DNA of 17,205 nt from JARRRL01 sp037380725 (GCA_037380725.1 JARRRL010000118.1:1-17205), one strand, 5' to 3'; shown: positions 7,776 to 15,260, counted from the first letter of the stretch. The notes: generated by a model from the sequence alone, not told the origin. A program made the numbers and translations.

Positions 7776-7811
7776 AAGTCCAACTCAACATTTAAAATTT
7801 GAGCTGGACTT
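7776..7811 (-). terminator. Terminator-like hairpin between katG and oxyR
   Basis: The arms AAGTCCA-A-CTCAA (7776-7788) and TTGAG-C-TGGACTT (7799-7811) pair over 12 bp with one mismatch around a 10-nt AT-rich loop. On the minus strand the stem is followed by CCGTTTTATT, a short T tract. It lies 41 bp past the katG stop and would end or attenuate katG transcription before oxyR. Confidence 0.7.
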
Positions 7812-7852
7812 AAGATGTTTCCCGAAAGTTGAGGCAATCGAGCTCAGTGCTC

Positions 7853-10075
7853 TTACTTTATATCAAAGCGATCCGAGGTCATTACCTTGGTCCAGGCGGC
7901 AACAAAATCATCGACAAATTTCTGCCCCGAGCCACTGAATGCATAAACCTCAGCCACCGCGCGCAACTCAGCGTGAGAACCAAAGATCAGATCGACTGGC
8001 GTAGCTTTCCATTTCACTGCACCGGACTTGCGATCCAAACCTACGTAAATACCTTCTTCCATCGATGATTTCTGCCACTTGGTCGACATGTCGAGCAGAT
8101 TCACAAAGAAGTCATTACTCAGCGTACCCGGTTTATCAGTGAACACACCGTAATTGGAACCACCTGTATTCGCGCCGAGGCTGCGCAAGCCACCGACAAG
8201 CACGGTCATTTCCGGCACCGTCAGATTCAAGTAGTTAGCCCGCTCAACCAAAGCCTCGGTTGGCGGCAGACGGCTGTCTTTGCTGAAGTAATTGCGAAAA
8301 CCATCGGCCTTTGGTTCCAATACCGCGAACGAAGCGACGTCGGTTTGTGCCTGAGTCGCATCGCCGCGACCGGGTGTGAATGGCACATCGACATCGTAAC
8401 CACCATCAGCGGCGGCTTTCTCAATCGCGGCTGCACCACCCAAAACGATCAGGTCTGCCAGTGACACCTGCTTCCTCTTCGACTTCGCATTGAACGTATC
8501 CCGAATATCTTCGAGTACGCTAAGCACCTTGGCCAATTCAGTTGGACTGTTGGCTGGCCAGGATTTCTGCGGTGCCAACGCAATTCTCGCGCCGTTTGCA
8601 CCACCGCGCATATCGGTGTCACGGAAGCTGGCGGCGGAAGACCAGGCGGTGCGCACAAGCTCCGATACCGATATTCCCGAATCCAGAATTTGCGCTTTTA
8701 GCTTTTTCACATCACCTTTGCGAACCAGCTTGTAATCGACCTCGGAAATCGGATCCTGCCAGATCAACATTTCACTTGGCGCTTCTGCACCGACGTAACG
8801 GGCGGCTGGCCCCATGTCACGATGAGTTAATTTAAACCAGGCCTTGGCAAAGGCGAGTTCAAATTCTTCCGGATTTTCAAGAAAACGCTTGGAAATATCA
8901 TGGTAGACTGGGTCAAAGCGCAAGGCTAAATCCGTAGTCAGCATGATCGGCGCGTGACGCTTGCTCGGATCGTGAGCATCGGGAACAAACTTGAGCTGAT
9001 CTGCGTTTTTCGGCTCCCATTGCGTGGCACCGGCAGGGCTCTTGGTTTTCACCCACTCGTAGGCAAAGAGATTTTGCAGAAAGTTGTGCGTCCACTCGGC
9101 GGGGCTCACTGTCCATGCGCCCTCTAGGCCGCTGGTGACTGTATCTGCGCCCTTTCCCGAAGCGCATTTGTTCTTCCAACCCAGACCCTGATCTTCGATT
9201 GCCGCTGCGGCGGGCTCAGCTCCTACACAATCGGCTTTGTGGGCACCATGAGTCTTGCCAAAGGTGTGGCCACCTGCAATCAGCGCAACGGTCTCTTCAT
9301 CATTCATAGCCATGCGCCCAAAGGTCTCGCGAATATCTTTCGCAGCCAACACTGGGTCTGGGTTGCCGTTGGGGCCTTCCGGATTTACGTAAATCAAACC
9401 CATTTGCACTGCGGCCAGAGGTTTATCAAGTTTGCGTTCCCCCGTGTAGCGCTTGTCTTCAAGCCACTTCTGCTCGCTTCCCCAGTTGACGATTTCAGCC
9501 TCCCAATCATCTTCACGACCACCGGCGAAACCAAAGGTTTTAAAGCCCATGGACTCCATCGCGACATTGCCCGTGAGCACCATCAAATCCGCCCAGGACA
9601 AACTCGCTCCATATTTTTGTTTGACCGGCCACAACAGACGGCGGGCCTTGTCTAGATTTGCGTTATCTGGCCAGCTGTTTAAAGGCTCGAAGCGCTGTTG
9701 CCCACCAGAAGCGCCGCCGCGCCCATCAAAAATGCGGTAAACGCCTGCGGAGTGCCAGGCCATGCGCACGAAAAACGGGCCGTAATTGCCATAATCTGCG
9801 GGCCACCAGTCGACGGAGGTCGTTAATATCTGCTCAATGTCCGACTTTACTTCGCTCAGATCGAGTTTCGAAAAAGCCTCTGCGTAATCAAAATTTTCAC
9901 CGAGCGGATTGGAATCACTCGCGTGCTGCCGAAGCGGGCTTAAATCAAGCTGCTCGGGCCACCAAAATTCGTTGGTTGTCACCGTGATATCCGCCGCAGC
10001 TAAAGACTGCGTTGCCAAACAGGGAGAAAGCGCCATCACTAAGGTCGCCATGTAAGGAATTGTTTTTCTAAACAT
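7853..10075 (-). CDS. katG: Exported catalase-peroxidase
   Basis: 740-residue bifunctional haem enzyme that removes hydrogen peroxide. I chose the ATG at 10075 over an in-frame TTG at 10090 because GAGGGC lies about 9 nt upstream of it. From this start the distal site RMAWHSAG gives Arg104, Trp107 and His108, the adduct partners are Tyr229 (in GLIYVNPEG) and Met255 (in FGRMAMND), and the proximal ligand is His270 (GGHTFGKTHG). These are the same numbers as in the Mycobacterium tuberculosis enzyme. The C-terminal pseudo-catalytic half is complete. Unlike cytosolic KatG it begins with a clear signal peptide (MFRKTIPYMATLVMALSPCLATQSLAAAD), so it should act in the periplasm, like KatP of E. coli O157 and exported Legionella catalase-peroxidases. 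It is preceded by an OxyR-like palindrome and followed by oxyR. Confidence 0.97.
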   Translation of the reverse strand: MFRKTIPYMATLVMALSPCLATQSLAAADITVTTNEFWWPEQLDLSPLRQHASDSNPLGENFDYAEAFSKLDLSEVKSDIEQILTTSVDWWPADYGNYGPFFVRMAWHSAGVYRIFDGRGGASGGQQRFEPLNSWPDNANLDKARRLLWPVKQKYGASLSWADLMVLTGNVAMESMGFKTFGFAGGREDDWEAEIVNWGSEQKWLEDKRYTGERKLDKPLAAVQMGLIYVNPEGPNGNPDPVLAAKDIRETFGRMAMNDEETVALIAGGHTFGKTHGAHKADCVGAEPAAAAIEDQGLGWKNKCASGKGADTVTSGLEGAWTVSPAEWTHNFLQNLFAYEWVKTKSPAGATQWEPKNADQLKFVPDAHDPSKRHAPIMLTTDLALRFDPVYHDISKRFLENPEEFELAFAKAWFKLTHRDMGPAARYVGAEAPSEMLIWQDPISEVDYKLVRKGDVKKLKAQILDSGISVSELVRTAWSSAASFRDTDMRGGANGARIALAPQKSWPANSPTELAKVLSVLEDIRDTFNAKSKRKQVSLADLIVLGGAAAIEKAAADGGYDVDVPFTPGRGDATQAQTDVASFAVLEPKADGFRNYFSKDSRLPPTEALVERANYLNLTVPEMTVLVGGLRSLGANTGGSNYGVFTDKPGTLSNDFFVNLLDMSTKWQKSSMEEGIYVGLDRKSGAVKWKATPVDLIFGSHAELRAVAEVYAFSGSGQKFVDDFVAAWTKVMTSDRFDIK

Positions 10076-10147
10076 TATTGATGCCCTCAAGATTCATTGG
10101 GAAAGCTCAGTCAACGACTCCATGAAATAGGGGGCCGTTTCGCAGTC

Positions 10148-10153
10148 AGTATA
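10148..10153 (-). promoter_or_regulatory. Candidate katG -10 box TATACT
   Basis: TATACT on the minus strand, a 5/6 match to TATAAT, about 75 bp upstream of the katG ATG. The hexamer 17 bp further upstream is poor (TTTATC). That suits a promoter needing an activator bound next to the -35 region, and the palindrome centred at 10195 would sit at about -54. Confidence 0.4.
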
Positions 10154-10181
10154 AGTACTAGCCATTGATAGATAAAATCGA

Positions 10182-10208
10182 TCTTTCCTATCGAATCGAT
10201 AGGAAAGA
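10182..10208. promoter_or_regulatory. 27-bp perfect palindrome, candidate OxyR operator of katG
   Basis: The arms TCTTTCCTATCGA (10182-10194) and TCGATAGGAAAGA (10196-10208) are perfect reverse complements around a single A at 10195. The core reads CTAT-N7-ATAG (10188-10202), the central part of the known OxyR pattern ATAG-N7-CTAT-N7-ATAG-N7-CTAT. The left outer tetrad at 10177-10180 is ATCG (3/4 match) and the right outer tetrad is not conserved. Its position upstream of katG fits an activator site; it could serve another LysR-type regulator. Confidence 0.65.
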
Positions 10209-10231
10209 CGAAAGATATAGTGTAAGCGTAG

Positions 10232-10780
10232 CATCATCAACTCATTAACTCTCATCCCGATATCGATTTGGTTTTTATCACAGGCCATGGCTTAGAATCG
10301 GTAATGCCGTTGTTGTCTGACCCTACGATTCCCGATCCGAGTTATATTATTTGCGACGTGGGAGCCACTGTTGTACACGGTGATACCTTGCAACCCGTGC
10401 ATTCGCTTCAGATAGAAATTGATCGTACCTGGCCGGGTGAGCACGTGGTAGACCACTTTGAGGCATTACAGCGTCAGGAAGTCCCACAGGAGCGTCGGTG
10501 CTCGTATTTTTGCGATGCTAAAGATGTCACCCCGAAAGTGATACAAATCATCGAACGTCTCGACCTGGATCTGGTCTTTTCTGCCGAGCGGTATTTCGAC
10601 GTTCTGCCCAAAGGGGTCAACAAAGGCGGGACGCTAGCACAACTGATTGACTATTTAAAATTGAGTTCGGATCAGGTGTTGGTCGGGGGCGATACCCTGA
10701 ACGATTTATCGATGTTCGAGCAAGCATTCAAAGGCGTGTGCGTGGGCGCATCCATCGGAACAGGCATTGAAGTTGCCTAG
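10232..10780 (+). pseudogene. Remnant of a HAD-IIB (sucrose-phosphatase-like) hydrolase
   Basis: From HPDIDLVFITGHGLESVMPLL onward the frame reads as the middle and C-terminal part of a HAD-IIB phosphatase of the sucrose/glucosylglycerol-phosphate phosphatase type. It keeps YIICDVGATVVHGD, a cap region with QRQEVPQERRCSYFC, LPKGVNKGGTLAQL (motif III Lys) and GGDTLNDLSMFE (motif IV). The N-terminus with the nucleophile D-x-D-G-T is absent: an in-frame stop (TAG at 10229-10231) lies directly before the homologous part, and the katG promoter region begins there. The usual C-terminal segment after KGVCVG is shortened and ends in TAG at 10778-10780, although protein-like codons continue to 10915. 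Without the nucleophile it cannot be an active phosphatase. The only possible starts are TTG at 10268 or ATG at 10301, with no good ribosome site. It appears to be a relic. Confidence 0.75.
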
Positions 10781-11045
10781 TTCGCTCGAGTATTGACCGA
10801 AAGTATTGCCAAGCAACATCCCCAGACGGTGTCAGATAAACGGGGTATAGGAAGTATGAAGCACCTATTTCCCCCTGGCCAAAAGCATTTGGCGTACTGT
10901 ACTCGGCGGGTCTGATGTGGGTTCAACACACTCATATTTCCATTATGAAATCTTGTCCTTGTTACCTCAGGGTATTTTGCAGACATACACCCGTATCCAA
11001 CAGGGATATTCATTCGCCCAATCCTCAGAGTTTATCCACATCAGA
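10781..11045. other. Intergenic region between the HAD remnant and the oxygenase gene
   Basis: 265 bp without a convincing gene. The first 135 bp continue the HAD reading frame beyond its TAG to a TGA at 10913-10915 and may be decayed coding sequence. The rest shows nothing I can name. Confidence 0.4.
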
Positions 11046-11867
11046 TCAGGCAAGGGGCCCGATATAATCGCCAACTCGCATCCATTTAGTTGCGATCCAT
11101 TTTTCGCCAGCTTCAACCGGGCTTCCAGCGTGTAATGATCTTTCATCCAGATAACCATTTTCATTTGAATAAGAGAAAAATAAACCGCAGCCTTTTCTTG
11201 GTAAGACATCTAGTCCAACTTTAGGAAAAATGGTTGAACCGCCTGCTTCGACATCGTTTAAGTACATCACAAGCGTTGCAAATCGTTGCCCACCCATCGC
11301 CAGTGACCCGTGACTACCGACGAAACGGGGATCGAAGTAATCAAAATGCGGTTTATATTCTGCACCGGGAGCATAATTTAAAACTTGAATAGGCTCGCCT
11401 CGAGACTCAGGGCATTGAAAAAGTGTACTGATGCGTTTTTCTATTTTACAGATTAAAGGATTTTCTTTTCGTCTAAAAGTAGCACCTTGACTGGTACGGA
11501 CCTGGTTATCAAAGTCATAGTTACCTGTGACTGCATTGACAACCGTAGAAGGAGTGAGTCGATTTTTGGATTCAGCGACAAGTTGATCACATTCTTCATG
11601 AGATAACAGGTTTCCAAATAACACGACTCTTGGACTGTTAAGTGCCATCAAGATGTGAACATCTCGATCATAAGCCCGTTCAGTACCAGATGAAATTTCT
11701 AAAACTGACAAACTGAGATCGTTAATATATTGATTAACAGCGTCGGCAATGTCTTCTGGATATTCGTGCTCGATCAAGGTCTGAACGATCGTTTCAACCG
11801 GATAACTTTCTTTAACAACGTTTCTAATCCAGCCTTTAAGATCATCGCTTAAATATTCAAGTCTCAT
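11046..11867 (-). CDS. Prolyl-4-hydroxylase-like 2-oxoglutarate/Fe(II) dioxygenase
   Basis: 273-residue dioxygenase expected to hydroxylate a protein or peptide substrate using Fe(II), O2 and 2-oxoglutarate. The double-stranded beta-helix core carries the iron ligands His174 and Asp176 (YKPHFDYF) and His246 (RSLHAG), with Lys256 (EKWIATKW) binding 2-oxoglutarate. This is the P4H alpha-subunit arrangement. Other typical P4H stretches are QVLNYAPGAEYKPH, GGQRFATLVMYLNDVEAGG and the preceding VRTSQGATF. Residues 1-65 form an N-terminal helical extension (VETIVQTLIEHEYPEDIADAV) seen in several bacterial homologues. The gene stands alone between decayed genes and looks more AT-rich than its housekeeping neighbours, which suggests an accessory origin. 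Substrate unknown. Confidence 0.93.
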   Translation of the reverse strand: MRLEYLSDDLKGWIRNVVKESYPVETIVQTLIEHEYPEDIADAVNQYINDLSLSVLEISSGTERAYDRDVHILMALNSPRVVLFGNLLSHEECDQLVAESKNRLTPSTVVNAVTGNYDFDNQVRTSQGATFRRKENPLICKIEKRISTLFQCPESRGEPIQVLNYAPGAEYKPHFDYFDPRFVGSHGSLAMGGQRFATLVMYLNDVEAGGSTIFPKVGLDVLPRKGCGLFFSYSNENGYLDERSLHAGSPVEAGEKWIATKWMRVGDYIGPLA

Positions 11868-12036
11868 CTTAAGGTCTTCTTATTCTCTGCTCATTAATAT
11901 AATATCACATGAACAAGTCGCTTTTTATAAGCGCATGAGTAAAGTATACTACTCTCTTGACTCAGGTTAGTAGCACTGAAATAAAAATAAAAGTAAACTT
12001 TATGTGTTTGAGTGATAAGTTAAATAGGTATACTGA

Positions 12037-12251
12037 TTAAAGTAATTGTTTCAAACTTTTAGGCATAATCCATCGAACCGCTTGTGACGTATTGCCAATT
12101 TCAGACAAGGCAAACGCCTCGATGTGTTGATCGTTAGATTGATAGCAGAAGTCATTCCTATACTGCAATTTCTATTGCGCCCTTTGGATTTATAGAGTGC
12201 TTTATCAGCCAGAACAATGGCACGTTTACCATAATCAGTGAACGATTGAAG
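12037..12251 (-). pseudogene. Remnant of a GGDEF (diguanylate cyclase) domain end plus a frame-shifted tail
   Basis: On the minus strand, codons from 12251 to 12168 read LQSFTDYGKRAIVLADKALY then KSKGRNR. The A-D-K-A-L-Y-x-(S/A)-K-G-R-N-R pattern is the well-known C-terminal helix of GGDEF domains. Nothing of the catalytic GGDEF motif is present upstream. Immediately after GRNR the frame degrades, but another frame (12171-12037) reads a protein-like tail (EAFALSEIGNTSQAVRWIMP) up to a TAA at 12037-12039, as expected after a small frameshift. This is a fragment only; the identification rests on one short motif. Confidence 0.5.
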
Positions 12252-12470
12252 TTAGGACTTCTTTAGGCTTAGCCAGCATTTATGAAAGGACATTTTTCTT
12301 TTAACTGGATACTTGCTATTGAAAGGCACATATTTTGGATTTGAAAATATTTTCAAAACCCATTGTTCATTATTATCAAAAAACGAAAATGTAATCTCTC
12401 CTGCATCAGAAAAAGATACATTTCTGAGCATTCCTTCCGAATACACTGCAGAAAGCTCTAACGAGTCCAT
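12252..12470 (-). CDS. Small unknown ORF (72 aa)
   Basis: The ATG at 12470 opens a 72-residue frame with ordinary protein-like composition, including alternating strand-like stretches (GEITFSFFDNNEQWVLKIF) and a basic C-terminus. The Shine-Dalgarno is not clear. It ends at a TAA (12252-12254), and the same frame continues after the stop into the GGDEF remnant, so it may itself be part of a broken or rearranged gene. No family recognised. The composition is AT-rich like the neighbouring oxygenase. Confidence 0.35.
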   Translation of the reverse strand: MDSLELSAVYSEGMLRNVSFSDAGEITFSFFDNNEQWVLKIFSNPKYVPFNSKYPVKRKMSFHKCWLSLKKS

Positions 12471-12521
12471 AAGCTGTAAACTATCACTAAGATTTTACCG
12501 GACTGGTCTTCAACAAGGATC

Positions 12522-13649
12522 TCAACATGCATCCGTTCCTGGAATCGGCGATATACTGTGACGTACACCCGCGTTCTGCGCCCGATGACGCATAGCGTGA
12601 TCCATCAGCACCAACGCCAACATCGCTTCAGCGATCGGTACTGCTCGGATACCGACACAGGGATCGTGACGCCCCTTGGTCACAACATCCACTGCGTTTC
12701 TCGCCGAATCAACCGATTTTCCCGGTATTAAAATACTGGATGTCGGTTTCAAAGCCATGGATACCACTACGGGTTGCCCCGTACTGATGCCACCCAAAGT
12801 ACCCCCCGCGTGGTTGGAACAAAATCCATCTGGAGTCATTTCATCACGATGTTGTTCGCCACGCTGAGACACCACGTCAAAACCATCTCCGATACCCACT
12901 GCACGCACCGCATTAATACTCATCATGGCCTTGGCAATATCCGCATCGAGCCGATCAAAAACGGGCTCACCCCACCCAACCGGCACGCCTCGGGCAACCA
13001 CGACCACTTTCGCGCCAATCGAACTGCCTGATTTACGCACAGACCGCATGAGTTTTTCCCACAGCGGTACGGTTGACGGGTCCGGACAGAAGAAGGGATT
13101 ACTGCGCACGGTATCCGCACACCCCAAACACGGATCACTGTGATCAAAGGTCGGCACAGCAACATCGCCGATCTGCGTGACATACCCCAGAATTTCCACA
13201 CCCCATTCAGTACGCAGATATTTCTCGGCAATCGCGCCAGCCGCAACGCGCATAGCGGTTTCACGCGCCGATGCACGCCCCCCACCCCGATAGTCGCGCA
13301 CACCGTACTTCATGAGGTACGTGTAATCGGCATGACCAGGCCGAAAACGCGCTTTAATCTCGCTGTAATCTTTTGAACGTTGATCCTGATTTTCGATCAG
13401 CAAACCAATGGGCGTCCCCGTGGTCACGCCTTCAAATACACCAGATAAAATTTGGACAATATCGGGTTCTCGGCGCTGCGTGGTGAACGTTGAGGTTCCG
13501 GGTTTACGTCGATCCAAAGCCCCTTGCAAATCCGATGCGTCCAAGGGCAAACCGGGCGGACACCCATCCACAATCGCCCCTAACGCCGTGCCGTGGCTCT
13601 CACCGAATGTCGTAACGCGAAATAATTCCCCACAGGTGTTTCCACTCAT
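12522..13649 (-). CDS. aroC: Chorismate synthase
   Basis: 375-residue cytosolic enzyme that converts 5-enolpyruvylshikimate 3-phosphate to chorismate with reduced FMN, the last step of the shikimate pathway. The N-terminus SGNTCGELFRVTTFGESHG carries the first signature (GESHG 16-20). The second signature RFRPGHADYTY lies at 101-111 and RGGGRASARETA at 121-132, and the C-terminal GGISTGQPVVVSMALKPTSSI and GRHDPCVGIRAVPIAEAM are also present. It is complete. The start is supported by AAGGTGA about 9 nt upstream of the ATG. It lies 73 bp downstream of prmB, the classic prmB-aroC arrangement of gammaproteobacteria, and ends the bolA-trhO-rhomboid-prmB-aroC run. Confidence 0.98.
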   Translation of the reverse strand: MSGNTCGELFRVTTFGESHGTALGAIVDGCPPGLPLDASDLQGALDRRKPGTSTFTTQRREPDIVQILSGVFEGVTTGTPIGLLIENQDQRSKDYSEIKARFRPGHADYTYLMKYGVRDYRGGGRASARETAMRVAAGAIAEKYLRTEWGVEILGYVTQIGDVAVPTFDHSDPCLGCADTVRSNPFFCPDPSTVPLWEKLMRSVRKSGSSIGAKVVVVARGVPVGWGEPVFDRLDADIAKAMMSINAVRAVGIGDGFDVVSQRGEQHRDEMTPDGFCSNHAGGTLGGISTGQPVVVSMALKPTSSILIPGKSVDSARNAVDVVTKGRHDPCVGIRAVPIAEAMLALVLMDHAMRHRAQNAGVRHSISPIPGTDAC

Positions 13650-13666
13650 CCGCTCTGCTCACCTTT

Positions 13667-13690
13667 AACATACTCGATAACATACTCGAT
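13667..13690. repeat. 12-bp perfect tandem duplication in the prmB-aroC gap
   Basis: AACATACTCGAT at 13667-13678 is repeated exactly at 13679-13690. It lies between the prmB stop and the aroC ribosome binding site. Confidence 0.9.
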
Positions 13691-13722
13691 GCAAATTCTT
13701 TTTTTATATTCACGAATTATCA

Positions 13723-14568
13723 TCAGGCGATTTCGCCCGTTTCCAAATAAGCAGCCAAATCCTCGCGGTGAATGACAAAGACCCCCGAACCACCCCGTTC
13801 TAGCGGTATCCACATCACGGGACAACTGGGAAATATTTCTTCAAAATAGGGCTGACTGTCCCCGACTTCCACAAACAGCAAGCCATTCTCTGTCAAATAA
13901 TTCGGCGCCAACATCAAAATCCGCCGCACCAATTCCAAACCATCCTCACCCGCCGTCAAGGCTAGCTTAGGTTCTTGATGAAATTCAGCGGGCGATACGG
14001 CCCAATCCGCTTCCGCCACATAGGGTGGATTGGCTACAATCACATCGAAACGCTCCGTTACCGAAGCAAAAAGGTCCCCATGGGTCAAGGTGACCGGAAC
14101 ACGGTGGCGAGCCACATTAATGCGAGCAACGTTCAAGGCATCTTCACTGATGTCTGTGGCCACGACATGCGCGTCGGGATAACGCAACGCACACAAGATC
14201 GCAATGCATCCACTGCCAGTACACAATTCCAATATCTGATTCGGAGGGCTGGCATCCGCGTTCCAATACCGTTCAAAACCCGCTTCCACCACTTCAGCAA
14301 ACGGTGATCGAGGTATTAAAGCACGCTTATCAATGTAAAAAGGCAAGCGCGCAAACCACGCTGTCCGCGTGAGATACGGTACCGGTATGCGTTCATCGAC
14401 ACGACGTCGAATGAGCGACACCAGAACTTCACGTTCAGCTTTCAGCAACGTGGCCGTTAGCAATGTTGACGACAACGTTGACGGCACATCTAACGGTAAC
14501 CCTAGGGCACCGAAAGCCAATTGCAACATGTCGTCCCAAGCGTTATCCGTTCCATGCCCAAAAAAAAT
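13723..14568 (-). CDS. prmB: Ribosomal protein uL3 glutamine methyltransferase, without a normal N-terminus
   Basis: SAM-dependent methyltransferase that methylates a glutamine of ribosomal protein uL3. The body is complete: FGHGTDNAWDDM, then RVDERIPVPYLT, PFYIDKRALIPRSPFAE, the SAM loop LELCTGSGCIAI, the catalytic NPPYV, and a GGSGVFV C-terminus. E. coli PrmB has about 35 residues before GHGTDN. Here those are missing: upstream DNA in this frame is the out-of-frame 3' part of the rhomboid gene and offers no ATG, GTG or TTG for some 40 codons. I give 14568 as the upstream limit because the AGGGAGGG at 14584-14577 is well spaced from an ATT codon there. The alternative is a -1 shift from the rhomboid frame on the T8 run. 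The next ATG lies inside conserved sequence (after AWDD), so it is unlikely to be the start. Confidence 0.85.
   Translation of the reverse strand: MFFGHGTDNAWDDMLQLAFGALGLPLDVPSTLSSTLLTATLLKAEREVLVSLIRRRVDERIPVPYLTRTAWFARLPFYIDKRALIPRSPFAEVVEAGFERYWNADASPPNQILELCTGSGCIAILCALRYPDAHVVATDISEDALNVARINVARHRVPVTLTHGDLFASVTERFDVIVANPPYVAEADWAVSPAEFHQEPKLALTAGEDGLELVRRILMLAPNYLTENGLLFVEVGDSQPYFEEIFPSCPVMWIPLERGGSGVFVIHREDLAAYLETGEIA
14461..14484. repeat. 12-bp tandem duplication inside prmB
   Basis: CAATGTTGACGA (14461-14472) and CAACGTTGACGG (14473-14484) match at 10 of 12. It is in frame and gives the repeated S-T-L pattern in STLSSTLLTATL. It lies in the less conserved linker after LPLDVP. Confidence 0.65.
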
Positions 14569-15260
14569 CGCGAGGGCCCTCCCTTGGCGTATAACAAAGC
14601 CAAAAAAGCGCCGACGAGTAATCCCCCCAAATGTGCCGCATTCGCCATGCGAAAGCCACCCAAAGCCTCTAACCAACCGGTGAATCCCAAAACCAACCAC
14701 GCTAGAATCTGCACCATCACGGACATGGACACAAACAAGCCTTCTCCCGGCCTCAGATGTCCATAAACCCAAACATACCCAAATAAACCGTATACCACCC
14801 CAGACAAACCACCAAAATTGGTGCCGCCCACAACATATTGCGCAAAATTCGGGATCAATGCCGCTGCCACAAACAAAATCAACAAACGCGCGCTACCCTG
14901 ATGCACCTCAATAACACGCCCTAATATAAACCACCACAGCACATTAACCAGGATATGAACAAATCCAAAGTGAAACACAGCCGGTGTCAGCCAACGCCAC
15001 ACTTGCCAGAGGTATGCTGAATCGGTCAACTCGGGAAAATGCACCCACGCGAACACCGCTCGATAACCCCAGATGTAACACATCGCGAAAAGTGCCACAC
15101 ACACCAAGCTGATCACCGACGTCACGGGAAACCAGAGCAACATAGGTGGCAAAAAAGACCCTCGTCTTGGTGACGATAGCGGATGCGGATTCGAACCCGC
15201 ATCCCGCTGTACCGCGTAGTCACGCTGCACTATCGGTCGTGCTGGATTGTTCACGTTCAC
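14502..15260 (-). CDS. Rhomboid-family intramembrane serine protease
   Basis: 252-residue inner-membrane protease with about six transmembrane segments (first about 42-62, last about 208-226) after a 35-residue polar N-terminus. The catalytic pair is present: Ser153 in GGLSGVVYG and His210 in ANAAHLGGLLVG. The oxyanion-site His102 and Asn106 appear in FVHILVNVLWW. The start is GTG at 15260, whose GTGA overlaps the trhO stop, which suggests translational coupling. The domain naturally ends near LLYAKGGPSR (about 231). The last 21 residues (from LGMERIT) are read from DNA that encodes PrmB in another frame and look like an accidental tail, so the original stop has probably been lost. Substrates unknown. 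Confidence 0.9.
   Translation of the reverse strand: MNVNNPARPIVQRDYAVQRDAGSNPHPLSSPRRGSFLPPMLLWFPVTSVISLVCVALFAMCYIWGYRAVFAWVHFPELTDSAYLWQVWRWLTPAVFHFGFVHILVNVLWWFILGRVIEVHQGSARLLILFVAAALIPNFAQYVVGGTNFGGLSGVVYGLFGYVWVYGHLRPGEGLFVSMSVMVQILAWLVLGFTGWLEALGGFRMANAAHLGGLLVGAFLALLYAKGGPSRFFLGMERITLGTTCCNWLSVP
14557..14584 (-). other. Slippery T8 run with upstream Shine-Dalgarno-like sequence at the rhomboid/prmB junction
   Basis: On the minus strand AGGGAGGG (14584-14577) precedes CGA-TTT-TTT-TTG-GGC in the rhomboid frame. T-TTT-TTG fits the X-XXY-YYZ pattern for -1 slippage, and a -1 shift leads straight into PrmB FGHGTDN. Downstream GGGCA (14559-14555) and TGCCC could pair across about 44 nt as a weak stimulator. 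The same AGGGAGG lies 9 nt before ATT at 14568-14566, so it could instead start prmB at a rare AUU codon. Confidence 0.5.

Noticed and set aside
7853..10090. katG start at the TTG at 10090
   Set aside because: It would overlap the GAGGGC that serves the ATG at 10075, and that ATG gives a normal signal peptide and standard KatG numbering.
10967..11209. 80-codon minus-strand frame overlapping the 3' end of the oxygenase gene
   Set aside because: It is an alternative frame of the oxygenase gene, which has all catalytic residues in the other frame.
14569..14772. Extending prmB upstream to a TTG at 14772
   Set aside because: The extra residues are the out-of-frame reading of the rhomboid gene and do not resemble the PrmB N-terminus.
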